Positions 36,000-48,138 are shown, numbered from the stretch's first letter. The stretch is 64,000 bases of DNA from Plantago elongata (GCA_036897095.1 JAYMSP010000125.1:1-64000), one strand, 5' to 3'. The notes: generated by a model from the sequence alone, not told the origin. A program made the numbers and translations.

Positions 36000-36805
36000 T
36001 TACTCCTATTTAAAAAAGAAAACCCTTTAAAATAAAGGATAAGAAAGTAGGAAGAAAATTAAGAAAACAGACTTGATATCTCTGATTGATGGGAACAATA
36101 GGAATGTTTTGTTCACCATTAATGGGTACAAAATACCTCAATCACAATGTCACTAGATCAATGTTTCATTTGTTTTCATTAATTTATTAGATCTTAGTTT
36201 AATTTCCACTCTTAAATCTTATATATATATAAGTATATAACAACTTATACATCATTATTATCATTGACAAGCAGATGGTCATAGTTTCTGTCAATCTTAG
36301 TGGTCCTCATAAAAGCTCTTAGGAACTAAAATTTCATTTCCAAAATGTTGGATATATTATAATTTAAAATTAATTTACAGAAATTAGAATAATTTAAATG
36401 TAAATAGAGATAATATATTATGAGTTTATTTGATGTCGATGCACGCCCTACTCATAAAAACCATTACGAGTTAAGGTATATATCAGAACGTTACCTATCA
36501 TGTTTGAAAATTTTATTTTGAGACGAGGAATTAAATATTTTTAGGTGCCTATCTCACATTTTTATGATAGGAGGGGACCTGTTTTACCTCACAAAGAATT
36601 GATTGAGTGAGACCCACAAGAAGTCACTCACACACACAGACACACTACATAAATCACAAACAATCTCCAATTCACTGAACCAGAAGAAGAAGAAGAATCA
36701 TCATCCAGCTCCTCCATCTTCTCACCTTCACTGAAAACCACACAAACATAATACCTCCACCCACATACTACCAAACACTAAACACCCAAAACCACACTTT
36801 CTCAA
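36000..36805. promoter_or_regulatory. Upstream region of the LRR gene
   Basis: AT-rich DNA, then a CA- and GAA-rich leader-like tract at about 36610-36800 (CACACACACAGACACAC, GAAGAAGAAGAAG). A promoter must lie here but no clear TATA motif can be picked out. Confidence 0.35.
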
Positions 36806-38026
36806 ATGTCTGCAAAAATGTCCATTTCACTGCTCATCCTCTTCTTACTCCTCACAAACTCCTCCTCACAACAACCCATCAATCATGACGAACTAACAGC
36901 ACTCCTCGCAATCAAAAACACCCTCACCTCACTCACCAACCCCCAATTCTTCTCCACCTGGAACTTCTCCCCCACCGCTCCACCGCCCTGCTCCTCCTTC
37001 TCCGGTCTTACCTGCTCCGACTCCCGCGTCACCACTCTCACCCTCGGCACAGGCCTCTCAAACTCCCCAGGCCTCGCCGGCACCCTCTCCCCTTCCCTCT
37101 CCAAGCTCACTTCCCTAACGCAGCTCATCCTCTTCTCCGGCATTGTCACTGGTCCGATTCCGCCTTCAATCGGCTCCCTCACCAACCTCCGGATACTCTC
37201 TTTGACAAATAATCGCCTCACCGGCCCGATTCCGGCTGAAATACTCCACCTCCCAAACCTCCACACGCTCGATCTCAGTCACAATCTACTCTCGGGTTCT
37301 ATTCCGCCTTCTCTTTCATCTCTCACGTCGTTGAAAGTACTGATCCTATCGTCGAACTCGCTCTCGTCGACTTTCCCTGAAAAGCTGCCGAATGAGCTAC
37401 TGCATTTGGATATCAGCGACAACGAACTCACCGGAGAGCTGCCGGCGAAGTTACCGGAGCAGATACGGTACTTTTCCGTTTCGAATAACAGAATGTGGGG
37501 CCCGATTGGTGCATTGGGTGATAGTGCGCTGGCGGAGTTGGCGTACGTGGACCTGAGCATGAACGGGTTCAGTGGGCCCATCCCGACGGACATTTTCCGA
37601 CAGTCGCTGACGTCGGTTTTCCTGCAACGGAATAATTTTTCGGGTGGGGTACCGGACTGTCCGACGTGGCAGTATGGAGCGGGGTCCATTGTGGATGTGA
37701 GTCACAATTGTTTGGAAGGGGAGTTGAGTGCGGCGTTGGCGGGGGTGGAGACGGTGTTTGTTAATAACAATAGGCTGACGGGACGGGTGCCTGAGGTGTA
37801 CGTGGACGGGTTGAGGGACGGAACGATTCGGACGTTATATCTGCAGCATAATTTCATAACCGATTTTTCGGTGGGGTCGGGTATTCCAAGTAATGTGGAG
37901 GTGTGCGCTTCCTACAATTGTTTGATGGTGCCACCGGTGGGGTTGGAGGCGTGCCCAGCTAGTGCCGGGGATCAGCTGTCAAGGCCGGCTTATCAGTGTT
38001 CAAGATTTCACGGAAAGAGTGGTTGA
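36806..38026 (+). CDS. Secreted leucine-rich repeat protein
   Basis: Extracellular protein of 406 residues in a single exon. Residues 1-21 are a signal peptide (ISLLILFLLLTNSSS). An LRRNT-type cap follows (about 25-75: ELTALLAIKNTLT, CSSFSGLTC). About ten plant-type LRRs of the form LxxLxxLxLxxNxLxGxIP cover residues about 80-365. A cysteine-containing end (ASYNCLMVPP, PAYQCSRFHGKSG) closes the protein. There is no transmembrane segment or kinase domain, so it is a soluble apoplastic LRR protein rather than a receptor kinase; architecture recalls DRT100 or PGIP-like proteins. Third-position GC is markedly higher than in neighbouring genes. A second ATG at codon 5 is an alternative start. No breaks. 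Confidence 0.9.
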   Translation: MSAKMSISLLILFLLLTNSSSQQPINHDELTALLAIKNTLTSLTNPQFFSTWNFSPTAPPPCSSFSGLTCSDSRVTTLTLGTGLSNSPGLAGTLSPSLSKLTSLTQLILFSGIVTGPIPPSIGSLTNLRILSLTNNRLTGPIPAEILHLPNLHTLDLSHNLLSGSIPPSLSSLTSLKVLILSSNSLSSTFPEKLPNELLHLDISDNELTGELPAKLPEQIRYFSVSNNRMWGPIGALGDSALAELAYVDLSMNGFSGPIPTDIFRQSLTSVFLQRNNFSGGVPDCPTWQYGAGSIVDVSHNCLEGELSAALAGVETVFVNNNRLTGRVPEVYVDGLRDGTIRTLYLQHNFITDFSVGSGIPSNVEVCASYNCLMVPPVGLEACPASAGDQLSRPAYQCSRFHGKSG

Positions 38027-39199
38027 GTCGGGCAATTGAATGGTCTCGTAATGTTTTTAATCGAGATCAACTTAGAAATCCGGTTTATCAGTGTGCGAAG
38101 TTGCAAAAATTGGTAGATGTTTATGGTTCAGGTGATACGAAAATACTTAGATCTTTAAACATATAGTGTTACAAATTTAAATTTTATTCCTGCTTTTTTA
38201 GAGGTAATGTGGCACATTGTGTAATTATTTCTCGTATATGGGAATTTGTAGACTTGTTAATTTAAGTTTGGTTTTGGTTCATGTGAACTTCAACGGTCCA
38301 AAGGGCTAACTAAGTCATTTCATGTGTTATTTGTATCATATATTTTCATTGTCTGCTGAGTGAGTTAATGAGACTTACTATTAGAATATTACCCACTAGT
38401 GTACTGCCGCTACGAATTCAGCCGTAGAAGTCTTCAAAATCACAGAGAATGACTGGCAGGTATAATTACCGATAACTTCATAATCGGCACCATATCTTAT
38501 CGTATAATTTTGGTGTAAAATCGAAATTTATACAATTCAATTTCAAAGTGTATTTTTGTATACAACTGAAATTAAAGATATTTAATTCGAGAACTCTACA
38601 AGAGTTGATGTGAGCATCAAGTTCTTTTGTTTGTTTGGTTGCACAAAATATCATATAATAGATGCTTGTATATAGAATGTATGGAAGGTATACATCTAAA
38701 GAAGTTGTCAATATACTCATCTAAATCTTGCATGACTTAAATTAGTTACAAGTATGCTTAGATTACTTGTCACATTCAAGGTAAGTCAGGTATTTAACTG
38801 ACATCTCAATCCCGTTTCGATCTCGATCACAATTTCTTAATCTTACAAGTTATGAAGTCCAACATTACATTCCAAAAGGGAGGACTCGTGGGGGTAAGTG
38901 GGTTGCTTTTACCCTTTATTGGTAATGTGTAATCCAACCAAATCAAGATTTTGTACCATGTAAATATGCACTATATCGGTTAAGTGGGCAGATTGGGAAT
39001 GTGTCCAATAATATTAAAGGCGGGACAAATTTTAGATGATGAAAAGGGTGAAACTGGAAGCTCCACAACTAACACTCCGCCCTGGTGTCTCTGTATCATG
39101 CGCTCCAAAAGTGTCTTGAATCACTTTATTTGGCCAAAACTGGACAAACTTGCTTTAAAGAAAAGCTAGGGCTATAGGCAGAGCATTCAAGAATGTTTT
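38027..39199. other. LRR 3' region and intergenic DNA
   Basis: The start is the LRR 3' untranslated region. The rest is AT-rich, with a GC-richer patch at about 38880-39170 in which I recognise nothing. Confidence 0.4.
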
Positions 39200-39372
39200 G
39201 GTCGTCCCATTATAAATGAAATATTTTTTTTACTTTTAGTAATAATTCCACAATACAACTCATTTTTCACCTACATATTTTCTCAAACTCATTTTTAATC
39301 ACACACTACATATATATTTTAAAACTGTGATTTTTTTTAAATGGTTCGTTCCTGGTGAGACGGAAGGACTAT
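39200..39372. mobile_element. Stowaway-like MITE
   Basis: Left end GGTCGTCCCATTATAAATGA and right end GAGACGGAAGGAC are in the inverted arrangement typical of Stowaway elements (CTCCCTCCGTCCC...), at about 170 bp. Terminal match is imperfect. Confidence 0.5.
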
Positions 39373-40937
39373 TAATTTGGGGAGTGAAAGTGATGCTCTA
39401 TGGTATATAGTAGGACATGCGTGTCGTTGTAGCCAAGCATAAAGGGCATGGGCTATGCCTCTATGCCCTATCATATCGAGTAGTAGTAGCTATGGTCATG
39501 TGGTGGACCGGTGGGATGAATGCTTCGATAAATATAGTTCACTTGATACTACATGTTAGTATTGTTTTATGCCGGTTTAAGACTTATACTACATTATCAT
39601 ATCATTTAAATAAATGAAAAAAGTTGACAACATTTATACTTTAAGTATAAATGTAACATATCGTGTTTTAAAAGTAAGATCACTACTTTAAAGTGTATTG
39701 AAATTGAGCTGGAGCAACAAAAAGGAGGGATAATATTTAAAAAAAGATGGATGATTTGTTGAGTTAATACAAGCGCGGGCTCCTCCGAATCCAAATGTTA
39801 GTCACGTCCCATCATTGATTGCATTACACACGGGGAATATTGTGAGTTTCATGAACAATTGTAAACAATCGAACGTATAACAAGTTTCACAAAAATACAA
39901 GGTATTATACCCACAGGTTCATTTGTGTGCGACAATGTTCCATCGCAATCAATAAATTTCACTAGAATACAAGGAATAAATTTTTATTTTTTCAGGACAT
40001 CAAATTCTATTTTAGTACTACTCAAAACCACCAAATATTTAAAACGTGAAATGAAATTAATGATGATAATCTCTTAGAGAAAAGACATGCATAACGGGCA
40101 AATTAGAAAGGGATGGCCGGGAGGATAAAAACAAGATGATGATGATGATATAATAAGAGCTATTGTTACGTAAAATAAGTTGTATATCGAAGGTATTTAC
40201 ATATAAGAAAAGTTATTTCATTTTGATGGGATGTTGGAAACGAAAAAATATTTCAATTTTAATGAGACGAAGGAAGTAATAGTTAATTAGAATTAAATTT
40301 GTATTCGATTCTACGAGACATTCAAATTATAATAGGAGTATATATATTTTGAAACATCAATCTATTAATTAATATTTTATTAATACACGTCTCTTTTAAG
40401 ATTTTGTATAGATTTTGTATTTGAAGTAACATTCAAATTGAAAATTTGTAAACATTTAGATAAAAAGAGTGTGCAGTATCTGTTATAAATAGAGTGTGAT
40501 GGTAATTTATGAGTGCACGCATCATTGAAGGCGTTCGGTGCCCTTAACTTCACGTGTAGTACCACTATCTCCTGTTCATTCTTCTAACTAATCGACAAAT
40601 CCACTACTCCTCCAGGCTCCACCATCAGTTTTACTCATCTCACTCCATCATGCATTACCAAGTACGGTAAAACATTATCCGGTTGTTTGTCATACCGATC
40701 TACTACAACTCAGTTATATTTTTATCTAAAAAATTATATAAAATTCAATTTGAATTTAAACAATTCAACTTCAATTCTATATACCAAGCGTTTCTATATT
40801 TTTCGACCGGCTAAATAATATAGAGAGAGACCATCCAGTAAAATAGTACTGAATTGGAACATCATAAGATGAGAAACCATGAAAGCACAACATAAGTTTC
40901 AATCAGGCAACTGACCAGTAAATGGATTTTGAGTGGA
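39373..40937. other. AT-rich intergenic DNA
   Basis: Contains a further single Stowaway-like end (GAGACGAAGGAAGTA near 40262). No gene is supported. Confidence 0.4.
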
Positions 40938-41112
40938 GGCCTCAAACCAGAATCGACAATTAACTTTAAGATTTCTCTTGCCCTATTCACCTCTCCTTGA
41001 AACAATATCTGTTTATAAGTGCACTTACGCAACAGTATTAGGAGAGATTTTTCTGCTTCATATCTTCCAACACCTGCTCGGCCTCTTTAATCTTCCCTTT
41101 ATCGCAATGAGG
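40938..41112 (-). pseudogene. PPR relic
   Basis: About 175 bases align with the PPR copy at about 58790-58940 and, in reverse, with 19340-19520: GGCCTCAAACCAGA, TTTCTCTTGCCCT, CCAACACCTGCTCGGCCTCT and TTAATCTTCCCTTT. It is a fragment of one to one and a half repeats with no intact frame. Confidence 0.8.
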
Positions 41113-41825
41113 ACAGAGCCAGAACTCAAATTTAAAGGGTGCAATATATAAAAAAAATTCAAGTTGAATAAAGACTGGTTAATCGAATTCGAATGTAATA
41201 GCGTAATATTTTCATATTTAAAAATAACAAATGTTAGAAAAATAATAAATAAAGTATAATTAACAATTATATTTATTAATAAAATATTAAATTTATATCA
41301 CTCAACACAAAAAAAAAAATAAATTAACGGGTTAATAGTAGCCAGACAATATATGATTATCCTGACAGCCGATGCTTTTTCAATGAGCTGCAAACTAGCA
41401 CCCGAGCATTTTGTAAAGAGATGATCACCGACTGACTTAACTATTTTGTATCTTTGGCTTGATTTTTCTGAACCAACGTAACTTTCTAAAGTTATAAGTC
41501 TAAAATCCCACATACACTAACCTCTATAAAATAATTGTATTGCGACCGAGAAATTTTATTAATTTAGCTATATATTATAATTGATAAATTAATAATTAAA
41601 TAATACTAGATAAATTAATAAAATTAGATATACTACATAAATGTATATTAGTTAACAATCTAAATACAATTTACAAATAATGAATGTTACGAAATTCAGA
41701 GCATGAATGCATAATGAATTTGAGGATAATTGGGAGATTTGAACTAGTCACTAGAGAGAAGCATTGCAAGCCACAACTCTCAAGATGTAATTGGAAGATT
41801 TATGAACACAGTATAGATTTGAAGT
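41113..41825. other. AT-rich spacer
   Basis: No gene or clear repeat. A short minus-strand open stretch at 41298-41513 matches nothing known. Confidence 0.4.
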
Positions 41826-41828
41826 TTA

Positions 41829-41950
41829 GGCTTTGTTCTCTTCAACTTAAAATCACTTAAGTTGAGTTAAATTCAGTTCAGCTCGGCGTAGTTATAATTT
41901 ATACCTTACTTCAGTTCACTTAGTTCAATTCAGTTGAAAAGAACTGAGCC
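41829..41950. mobile_element. Tourist-like MITE
   Basis: 122 bp with 19-bp terminal inverted repeats, 16 of 19 matching: GGCTTTGTTCTCTTCAACT and, from the other end, GGCTCAGTTCTTTTCAACT. A TTA target-site duplication flanks it (41826-41828 and 41951-41953), as expected of PIF/Harbinger-mobilised MITEs. Related ends occur near 35630-35990 and 59309-59477. Confidence 0.8.
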
Positions 41951-42263
41951 TTAAGAGCAAATGAAAAATAGCGGCTCTTCTCTATTGTGTGAAATTGAAA
42001 TGTGGTCATACACTCATATTAATTCTTATTTCTTATGTTTACTACTTCTTCAGTTTCAGAACAAATGAACTTTTACTTTTAGGCACAGAGTTAATGTGCA
42101 GTGTAAAATGTTGGGGAACAAATGAACATGGGATGTAAATGAATTGAAAATGTTGTTAAAAATAGAAATGAAATATTTGTAGTGATACGTCTATAAAAGG
42201 AATATAAGACATTTGTATATATAACTATATAATAAAAAATAAAAATGTATATAATATGTATAG

Positions 42264-42608
42264 GCGGGTGGCATCACCACCTATTCGTCCAAAGCGGGTG
42301 ATTACAATATTGACCCACGGTGGATCTTTTTAAAGATTTCAGCCGATGAATGCGTTTTGCAGTGGACGAATTGCAGTGGATATTCTTTTGAAGAGGTCGT
42401 GGAGAGGTGTCAAAAGAAGGGGTATGACCCAAAGGCGATGGCTAAGGCTTTGGCTGAGGTGGCGTATCGGAATTCTAATTGTCAAACCAAGATGAGTCCG
42501 TTTGAAGTAGCGAGGCGGGATACAGGCGCGAGCATGGTGGTAGCAAGTTGGACAATGTCACGGTGGTTGCTGCTTATATTTGTGCTTAGGCTAGCAGCTA
42601 CGGAATAA
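42264..42608 (+). pseudogene. Unidentified coding-like fragment
   Basis: An open stretch of about 114 codons in a strongly AT-rich region. It contains YNIDPRWIFLKISADE, SFEEVVERCQKKGYDPKAMA, LAEVAYRNSNCQTKMSPFEV. It reads like a conserved helical domain with coding-type composition. There is no ATG at its start and no obvious splice context, so I take it as a captured or decayed gene fragment. I cannot name the family. It ends at a TAA after RLAATE; the last ~20 residues look less protein-like. Confidence 0.5.
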
Positions 42609-43389
42609 TCTGTTCTGTTCAAAACAAAGAAACATATATTTTGTATGTTCTTGATTCAATTGTTCAATTAAAAATATTTCATATGTATGAATCTAATAAA
42701 AGTCAATTCTTTTCTTTCGTTTTTGTTTTACTTCTGGTTTCATTTATCCTTAAGAAGTTGGAGTGAGTATCATGAGGACCCTCTTTACAGAAAGCTGCTC
42801 ATTACTGACCTCACCTGCTGTTGAACTTGCTCGAAGAGGAACGAGAATAAACAAGGTTCAGAAGTTCCGGTTTAACAATTTTCCAGCTTGTATTACCAGC
42901 AGTTCTATAGGGTTACCCTCACTGAATTCGTCATGCCTTTAGTACAAAACCTTTCATTGTTAGGAAGATTGACACAAACAGACACGTACGAGTAAATTCA
43001 ACCAAAGATTAATCAAATTCCAAGAATACAGATGCATATACAATCATATGCGAACAGATGTGATCTTTGTTTCCTATTTCCCAAACTCTTTTACATCAAA
43101 TGAAGGCTGGGAGGAACATGATTCAGTAGTTACATGTCAACTAACTTCTGAGAACATAAATAGTTCTGACAGCCATAAAAGATATGTATTGCGTCATTGC
43201 TAGTTTGCAGCTATGACATTCTACTGAAGCTTGGACAGAACATATGCGTGTCATAGCCTACAACTGAATAACTCGTCCAAAATCTTAAAATTTCAGCTTT
43301 AGTTATTTCCTTAAAGCAGTAACGATGAACAAATTCTGTAATTGAGACAGAAGAATACCCTGTTTAGCAGGAAGGGTTCTCATCTGTTA
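42609..43389. other. Spacer and RUG3 3' region
   Basis: Nothing recognisable, except that the right part is probably the 3' untranslated region of RUG3. Confidence 0.4.
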
Positions 43390-46300
43390 CTAACCTGACC
43401 TTGAAACAAGGCACATGGCATGCGAAGCGCCAGCAGCTACAGCAATTACGGAATGATTTCCAAGTCCATCATCCTCTGAAAGAAATTTAACTTCAACAGG
43501 TGAAGGTTGGAACTCCGGAAGTCCAGGAACACCTAATTGATTGTCCTGAGCATTGCCCCACATGTACAACTTTCCCGTTTCTGTCAATTGAGGTACTTGT
43601 GTTCAATGATATTCATGTATTTGGTCTAACAAGTCAATCAAGTAATGAGGAATGAAAACAAGAACAAAAATGATCTGATTGAATATTAAATATTCTACTC
43701 TTTCCTTCCCAATCTTCAACTTCCCACTCCCTTTTTCTTTTTGTCGTTTCAATCTCAACTTATCATAACTTATATGGAAAACTTCTCTCCTACTGAATTT
43801 AATCTCTCATATTTTTATACACTTTACCTACAGTTTATAAATTATTCTAATTACTTTAATAATTTATTCGGAAGTTGAGTCCGGGAAAGTGGGAGCACGT
43901 ACAACTATCTGCTGAGGAATGGTTAAGGTACCAAAAACACAAGGTCATGAATTCAGGATCTCCGATACTCAGATATTGATAGAGTTGCTCTATTTGTACA
44001 TCACACTTTGATTGTTATTGCTAATTAGATGCATAAAACTAAATCGTGCTATAGTCTTGGCTCCACAAGTGGAACAAAAATGAAATTTACTTTTGTTGTA
44101 GTTGTAGGCCTAAGATTTGAAACTCAGGAGTGCCTCACAAGGCAATTGGTATTTTTACACACTATGTAAATCGTAAATCCTCTGCCTTCAGGCAAAAAAA
44201 ATTAGTTGATAATCAACAAGGCATAATTGGTATTTTTACACACTATGAAACCCGTAAATCCTCTGCCTTCAGGCAAAAAAAATTATTTGATAATCAACAA
44301 GGCATAATTGGTAGCTGCATGTAGACCCTGCACTGCAGATTCTTAAAAGCACTAACAAGCTGCCGTAAACAGACGGGCAAACAAATTGTTTGACCGTAAA
44401 AAACTGCACAAGATGCGACAATATAAGAGCAGATAGCTTCCACCTACGGTACCTTATGTGCCTTTCAGTATAAGGCTAATTAATGCATGTATATATAATA
44501 GCGAAGGCTGGGAGAGGCATGACAAAAGCACAAACTTATATTGAGACAGATATAACTTCTCACCAGTTATGGCTGCAGACGACGAACCTCCACAAGCAAT
44601 ATAAGTGACCCTCTCATTAGCCAAGGCCTCAACCAGTTCAGGAACTTTTCGACTATGAAGGGTAGAACTACCCAATTGACCATGGCCTCCATGACCCCAA
44701 GAAAGAACCTCTCCCTTGTCTGATATATATTGGCAGGCACTGAAATTAGATGAATATATATTTTCTCCAACCAAAAGAAAACTGATGCAAAGCTCATTGA
44801 TTTGTCAAACCTGTCAAAGCAAGAGAATGATAACCGCCACTAGCAATTTGGATTATACTGACATCTGTGAGACTAGGTACTGGTTGTGGTTTCCAGCCAC
44901 CAATTTTATCACCTCTACCAAGCTCGTAGTTCGAGTTTGCTGTTGAGAAGACATTGCGACAAATTAAACTTCTTGCAATTAGAAAGTCAAACATGCAATT
45001 TCAGAAGCCAAATTCAAAAGTGCAAAAACTTTCTATGACTTTGCAAAACACCAATATAGAGACTAGACCAGCTACAATTTGTTATCACAATACCACGATT
45101 TTTATTAAATGGCAGTTGGCACCGGTATTAACTTTTGGTAAAGTTCCAAAACTTTGCAACTCACTGTTGACATCTTATTAGTTTTGCTCAGTACCCTGAT
45201 GGTTCAGTGTTTTCCTACAAAGTGACCTTCTGTTATGTGTTCAAGCAGTTTAAGCAAGGGGCAGCATACGCATGCACATAACGATTTAAGATTACAAACA
45301 TGGAAACAAAAAAACAGAACAAAAAGTTCAACATTATTGCATAAGGGATCAATTGTTGATTAATTACATCCTCTTTAGAACATAATCAAGAATAAAGAAC
45401 CAGAAAGATGATCTTTAATTACACAGGCATACTTGTGCTCTATAACTTGTGCTTTATGAAATCTGCTTTTCATTGTTAATAACTACAAATTTCACGGAAA
45501 CCTCAATATATGGTAAATTCAGATGTTGTTTAAGTGTCTAAAGGCCACACACACATGACATACAATTTGTCGAGTTGAAATAAACAATTAAAGCTGCATT
45601 GAAAATGATAGATTGCAAAGGAAGCCATTGTAAAATCACAGGAGGAAGGGGTTGCAAAATTTGAAATAGCTTCACACCATCTGCAACTGTTCAAATGGGT
45701 TACAAGTTGGAAAGTTTTGCGAAGTCATAGAAAGTTTTTGCGCTTTTGATTTTGGTTTCTCAAATTGCACGTTTGACTTTCTAAATTGCAAGAAGTTTGA
45801 TTTGTCGCAATGTTTTCTAACCACAAGCACTTTTAGCTATAATAAAATAAATATAGGCAAACCTAAAGGTATGATAGACTAGCTCAGAATCTCCCAATAA
45901 CTCCTTTCTCTTGTATTCCTGTCTCACGAAATATCATGTATGTTTTTAACTTCCCTACTGCTAATTAAAAGTAACTTTTCTACCCTGACGCCTTGTATTT
46001 ACAGTCTCTTCACCCATGTCATGTATAGTAGCAGGCAGCTGATATTAATGGGAATGTCGCTGGTGATGACATGATATATTTTATTATTTTATAAGTAAAT
46101 GCATAACATTCGTACCACCCCAATTCCAAAGCTGTCCCTCTTTAGTCAATGCCATTGTGAAAAAGCCACCACATGACACAGCAGCCACTGGGACTGGCAG
46201 TGCTTTTACCTCAGAGGGTGTGCTGAGACCCCCTGCAAAGTCCGGGCCACGTTTTGGGCCAAGCCCCAATCGACCTTCCCCTTCATCTCTTCCCCAAATG

Positions 46301-48138
46301 TAAACTTTACCTTCGAGAAAGTATAGTGGCAGATAGACAAATCAGTACTTACTGGTTAGAAAAGAACAGAATGCACATAGCCCAGCTACTAATATCTACA
46401 AGCTCAAATGAACTCGTGCGAATGTGACAATTGTACCCTTTAAAATCATTTTGAGACAAACTCTAACGAAGTACCAGGCATCTAACTATCAGCCATCAAC
46501 AGTCAAATGTGATTTATCTTTCGACTGCTATGTCAGTTTTACCAGCAGAAGATGAAGTTCTTCAAACTATGATTTAGAAATGGAACTAAATAGATCTAGA
46601 CACTGAGTCGCAATTTTAAGAATCCACTTTTTTACAGAATCAACATTATGGGCTTGAGAGTAATTTGGTAGAATTACTTTCTACAATAACCAAATTGACT
46701 TCTGCTGTCCATTCACTTTCTAATGAGGGACATAATTTAATAGTTATTCTGCAGCATAGTTTCTGCTGTGATTATTTTAACAACCCTAATTTAGTGGAAA
46801 ATTAGCGTCTTTAGAAGGAAGTCAAGATCAGATACAATGTGTTCGGTAGTGTATCAAGCAAGCATAGACCAAAAAATGGATTAACAATGAAAGAAACTTG
46901 ATCAAGCTAACAAAAATATACTTTAATGACATGAAGTAGTTTACGAATGCATAGTCAACAAGACACTAACCAGACTCGGTAACTGCGGCTGTATGTGTAC
47001 CACTAGTAGAAATATGTTGTATCCTTCCATCCCAGGACCCTTCGACCAATTTAGCTAATAGCTCCCTGGTATACACAGAATGTCCGAGAGCCCCAAATCC
47101 ACCATAACCCCTGAAAACTTCATTGCATAAATAATTATCAGGATAACGCTCAGGCTAGTATATCAAGTACAATGTCAATGAGTTCATTAACGGACATATT
47201 AAAGAAGTCTTAGGCTTCCTCTGATTGCAATGATAGTGAGTAGCTATACAAAGGCCGATGCTGTTACATGTTCTTTCCTCATGAAGAATCAGCTGATTTA
47301 AACATCACTATTCATGTCCCTCTTAAACCTTCTAAGTTTTCGTACGTATAAAGTTAGTTATACTTGTACGTCCCATCCCTCAGTGTAACTTCTCTCTCAA
47401 AAAACGACATCATCTAACTGATAAGCCACATTTGTTTGCACTACTGAAAGAATCTAGTAAGTTAAGTGCAAAACCAATTCAAACGCCCATTCGATTTTCA
47501 CCAGTTAAAAATAAGTGGCACTAACTAACTAGCAGCTGTAAATAACAAACCATAAGAAATAAACATTGAACATAACCAAAACCAAGCATACAGAATACAG
47601 ACCAAGTGAAAACTCGGCCAAGCGAATCCAACGCAACCGTATGCAATCCACCTAGAGCAATACTCTTAACATCTATCTCCTCCACATGAGGATTCAGCGT
47701 GTTAAGCGTCGGAACGAAAACCGAATGCTCGTTCCCGAAACCGAGCCTGCCACCATCTCCTTTACCCCAAATCCAGAGCTGATTATCCACCACCAGTCCC
47801 GAATGAAACAATCCACACGAAATCGACAGTTCGAGTTGCGACTCGGTCGAATTGGGCGGCAATCGACCTGGAATTGAACGAGAGAGGCAGAAATCGGGCG
47901 GTACGGAGAGAGTGGCCACGGAGGAAGGGTAAATGCGGATCTCTTCGATGCCTCCGCCGAGCTGACCGGTGGCGCCGCGGCCCCAGGAGAAGAGCTGGAC
48001 AGTGGTGGAGTTTGGGTTGGGGTTAGGGGAGGTTTGGGTGTGGTCGTAGAGAAGAGGAGGTTTGGAAGTGGATTTGGTGGAGAACCAGTGGTGGTGGGTG
48101 GTGGGGAGGCGGGTGAGTATGCGGTGGCGATGTGCCAT
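43390..48138 (-). CDS. RUG3: RCC1-repeat protein RUG3, mitochondrial
   Basis: Mitochondrial RCC1/UVR8/GEF-like protein; the Arabidopsis counterpart is needed for nad2 transcript splicing and complex I assembly. Six exons on the minus strand: 48138-47603, 47110-46971, 46310-46116, 44939-44811, 44719-44564, 43580-43390. Phases all agree, giving 448 residues (Arabidopsis about 445). The N-terminus is Arg/Ser/Thr-rich (MAHRHRILTRLPTTHHHWFS), a plausible presequence. RCC1 blades follow: LFSWGRGATGQLGGGIEEIR, LWIWGKGDGGRLGFG, WGYGGFGALGHS, VYIWGRDEGEGRLGLG, then WGHGGHGQLGSS and LYMWGNAQDNQLGVPG, ending HAMCLVSRSG. The ATG was chosen because earlier in-frame sequence has only a TTG. Intron 3 and intron 5 contain repeats described separately. 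Confidence 0.93.
43691..43897. mobile_element. Stowaway-like MITE in RUG3 intron 5
   Basis: Left CTACTCTTTCCTTCCCAATC and right (reverse complement) CTCCCACTTTCCCGGACTCA form an imperfect terminal inverted repeat, both continuing into TCAACTTCC. Length is about 200 bp. Confidence 0.45.
44138..44310 (+). repeat. 81-bp tandem duplication in RUG3 intron 5
   Basis: AATTGGTATTTTTACACACT starts at 44144 and again at 44225, and a third copy begins (AATTGG) at 44306, so the period is 81. Shared text includes AAATCCTCTGCCTTCAGGCA and TTGATAATCAACAAGGCA. The copies differ by only a few bases. Confidence 0.9.
44943..45820. repeat. Long inverted repeat (foldback element) in RUG3 intron 3
   Basis: Arm 1 at about 44943-45049 and arm 2 at about 45714-45820 are reverse complements over ~105 bases with few mismatches (ACATTGCGACAAATYAAACT, TGCAATTTRGAAAGTCAAAC, GCAAAAACTTTCTATGAC). 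The arms enclose ~660 bases. The outer end of arm 1 lies immediately next to the exon-4 splice acceptor. It looks like a MITE or Mutator-like element with long terminal repeats; no target-site duplication was identified. Confidence 0.85.

Noticed and set aside
43905-43960. Possible SINE in RUG3 intron 5
   Set aside because: The A- and B-box matches are weak, and no A-tail or duplication is visible.
44567-44797. Alternative frame over RUG3 exon 5
   Set aside because: The frame chosen continues the RCC1 blade (DKGEVLSWGHGGHGQLG) and matches phases of both neighbouring exons.
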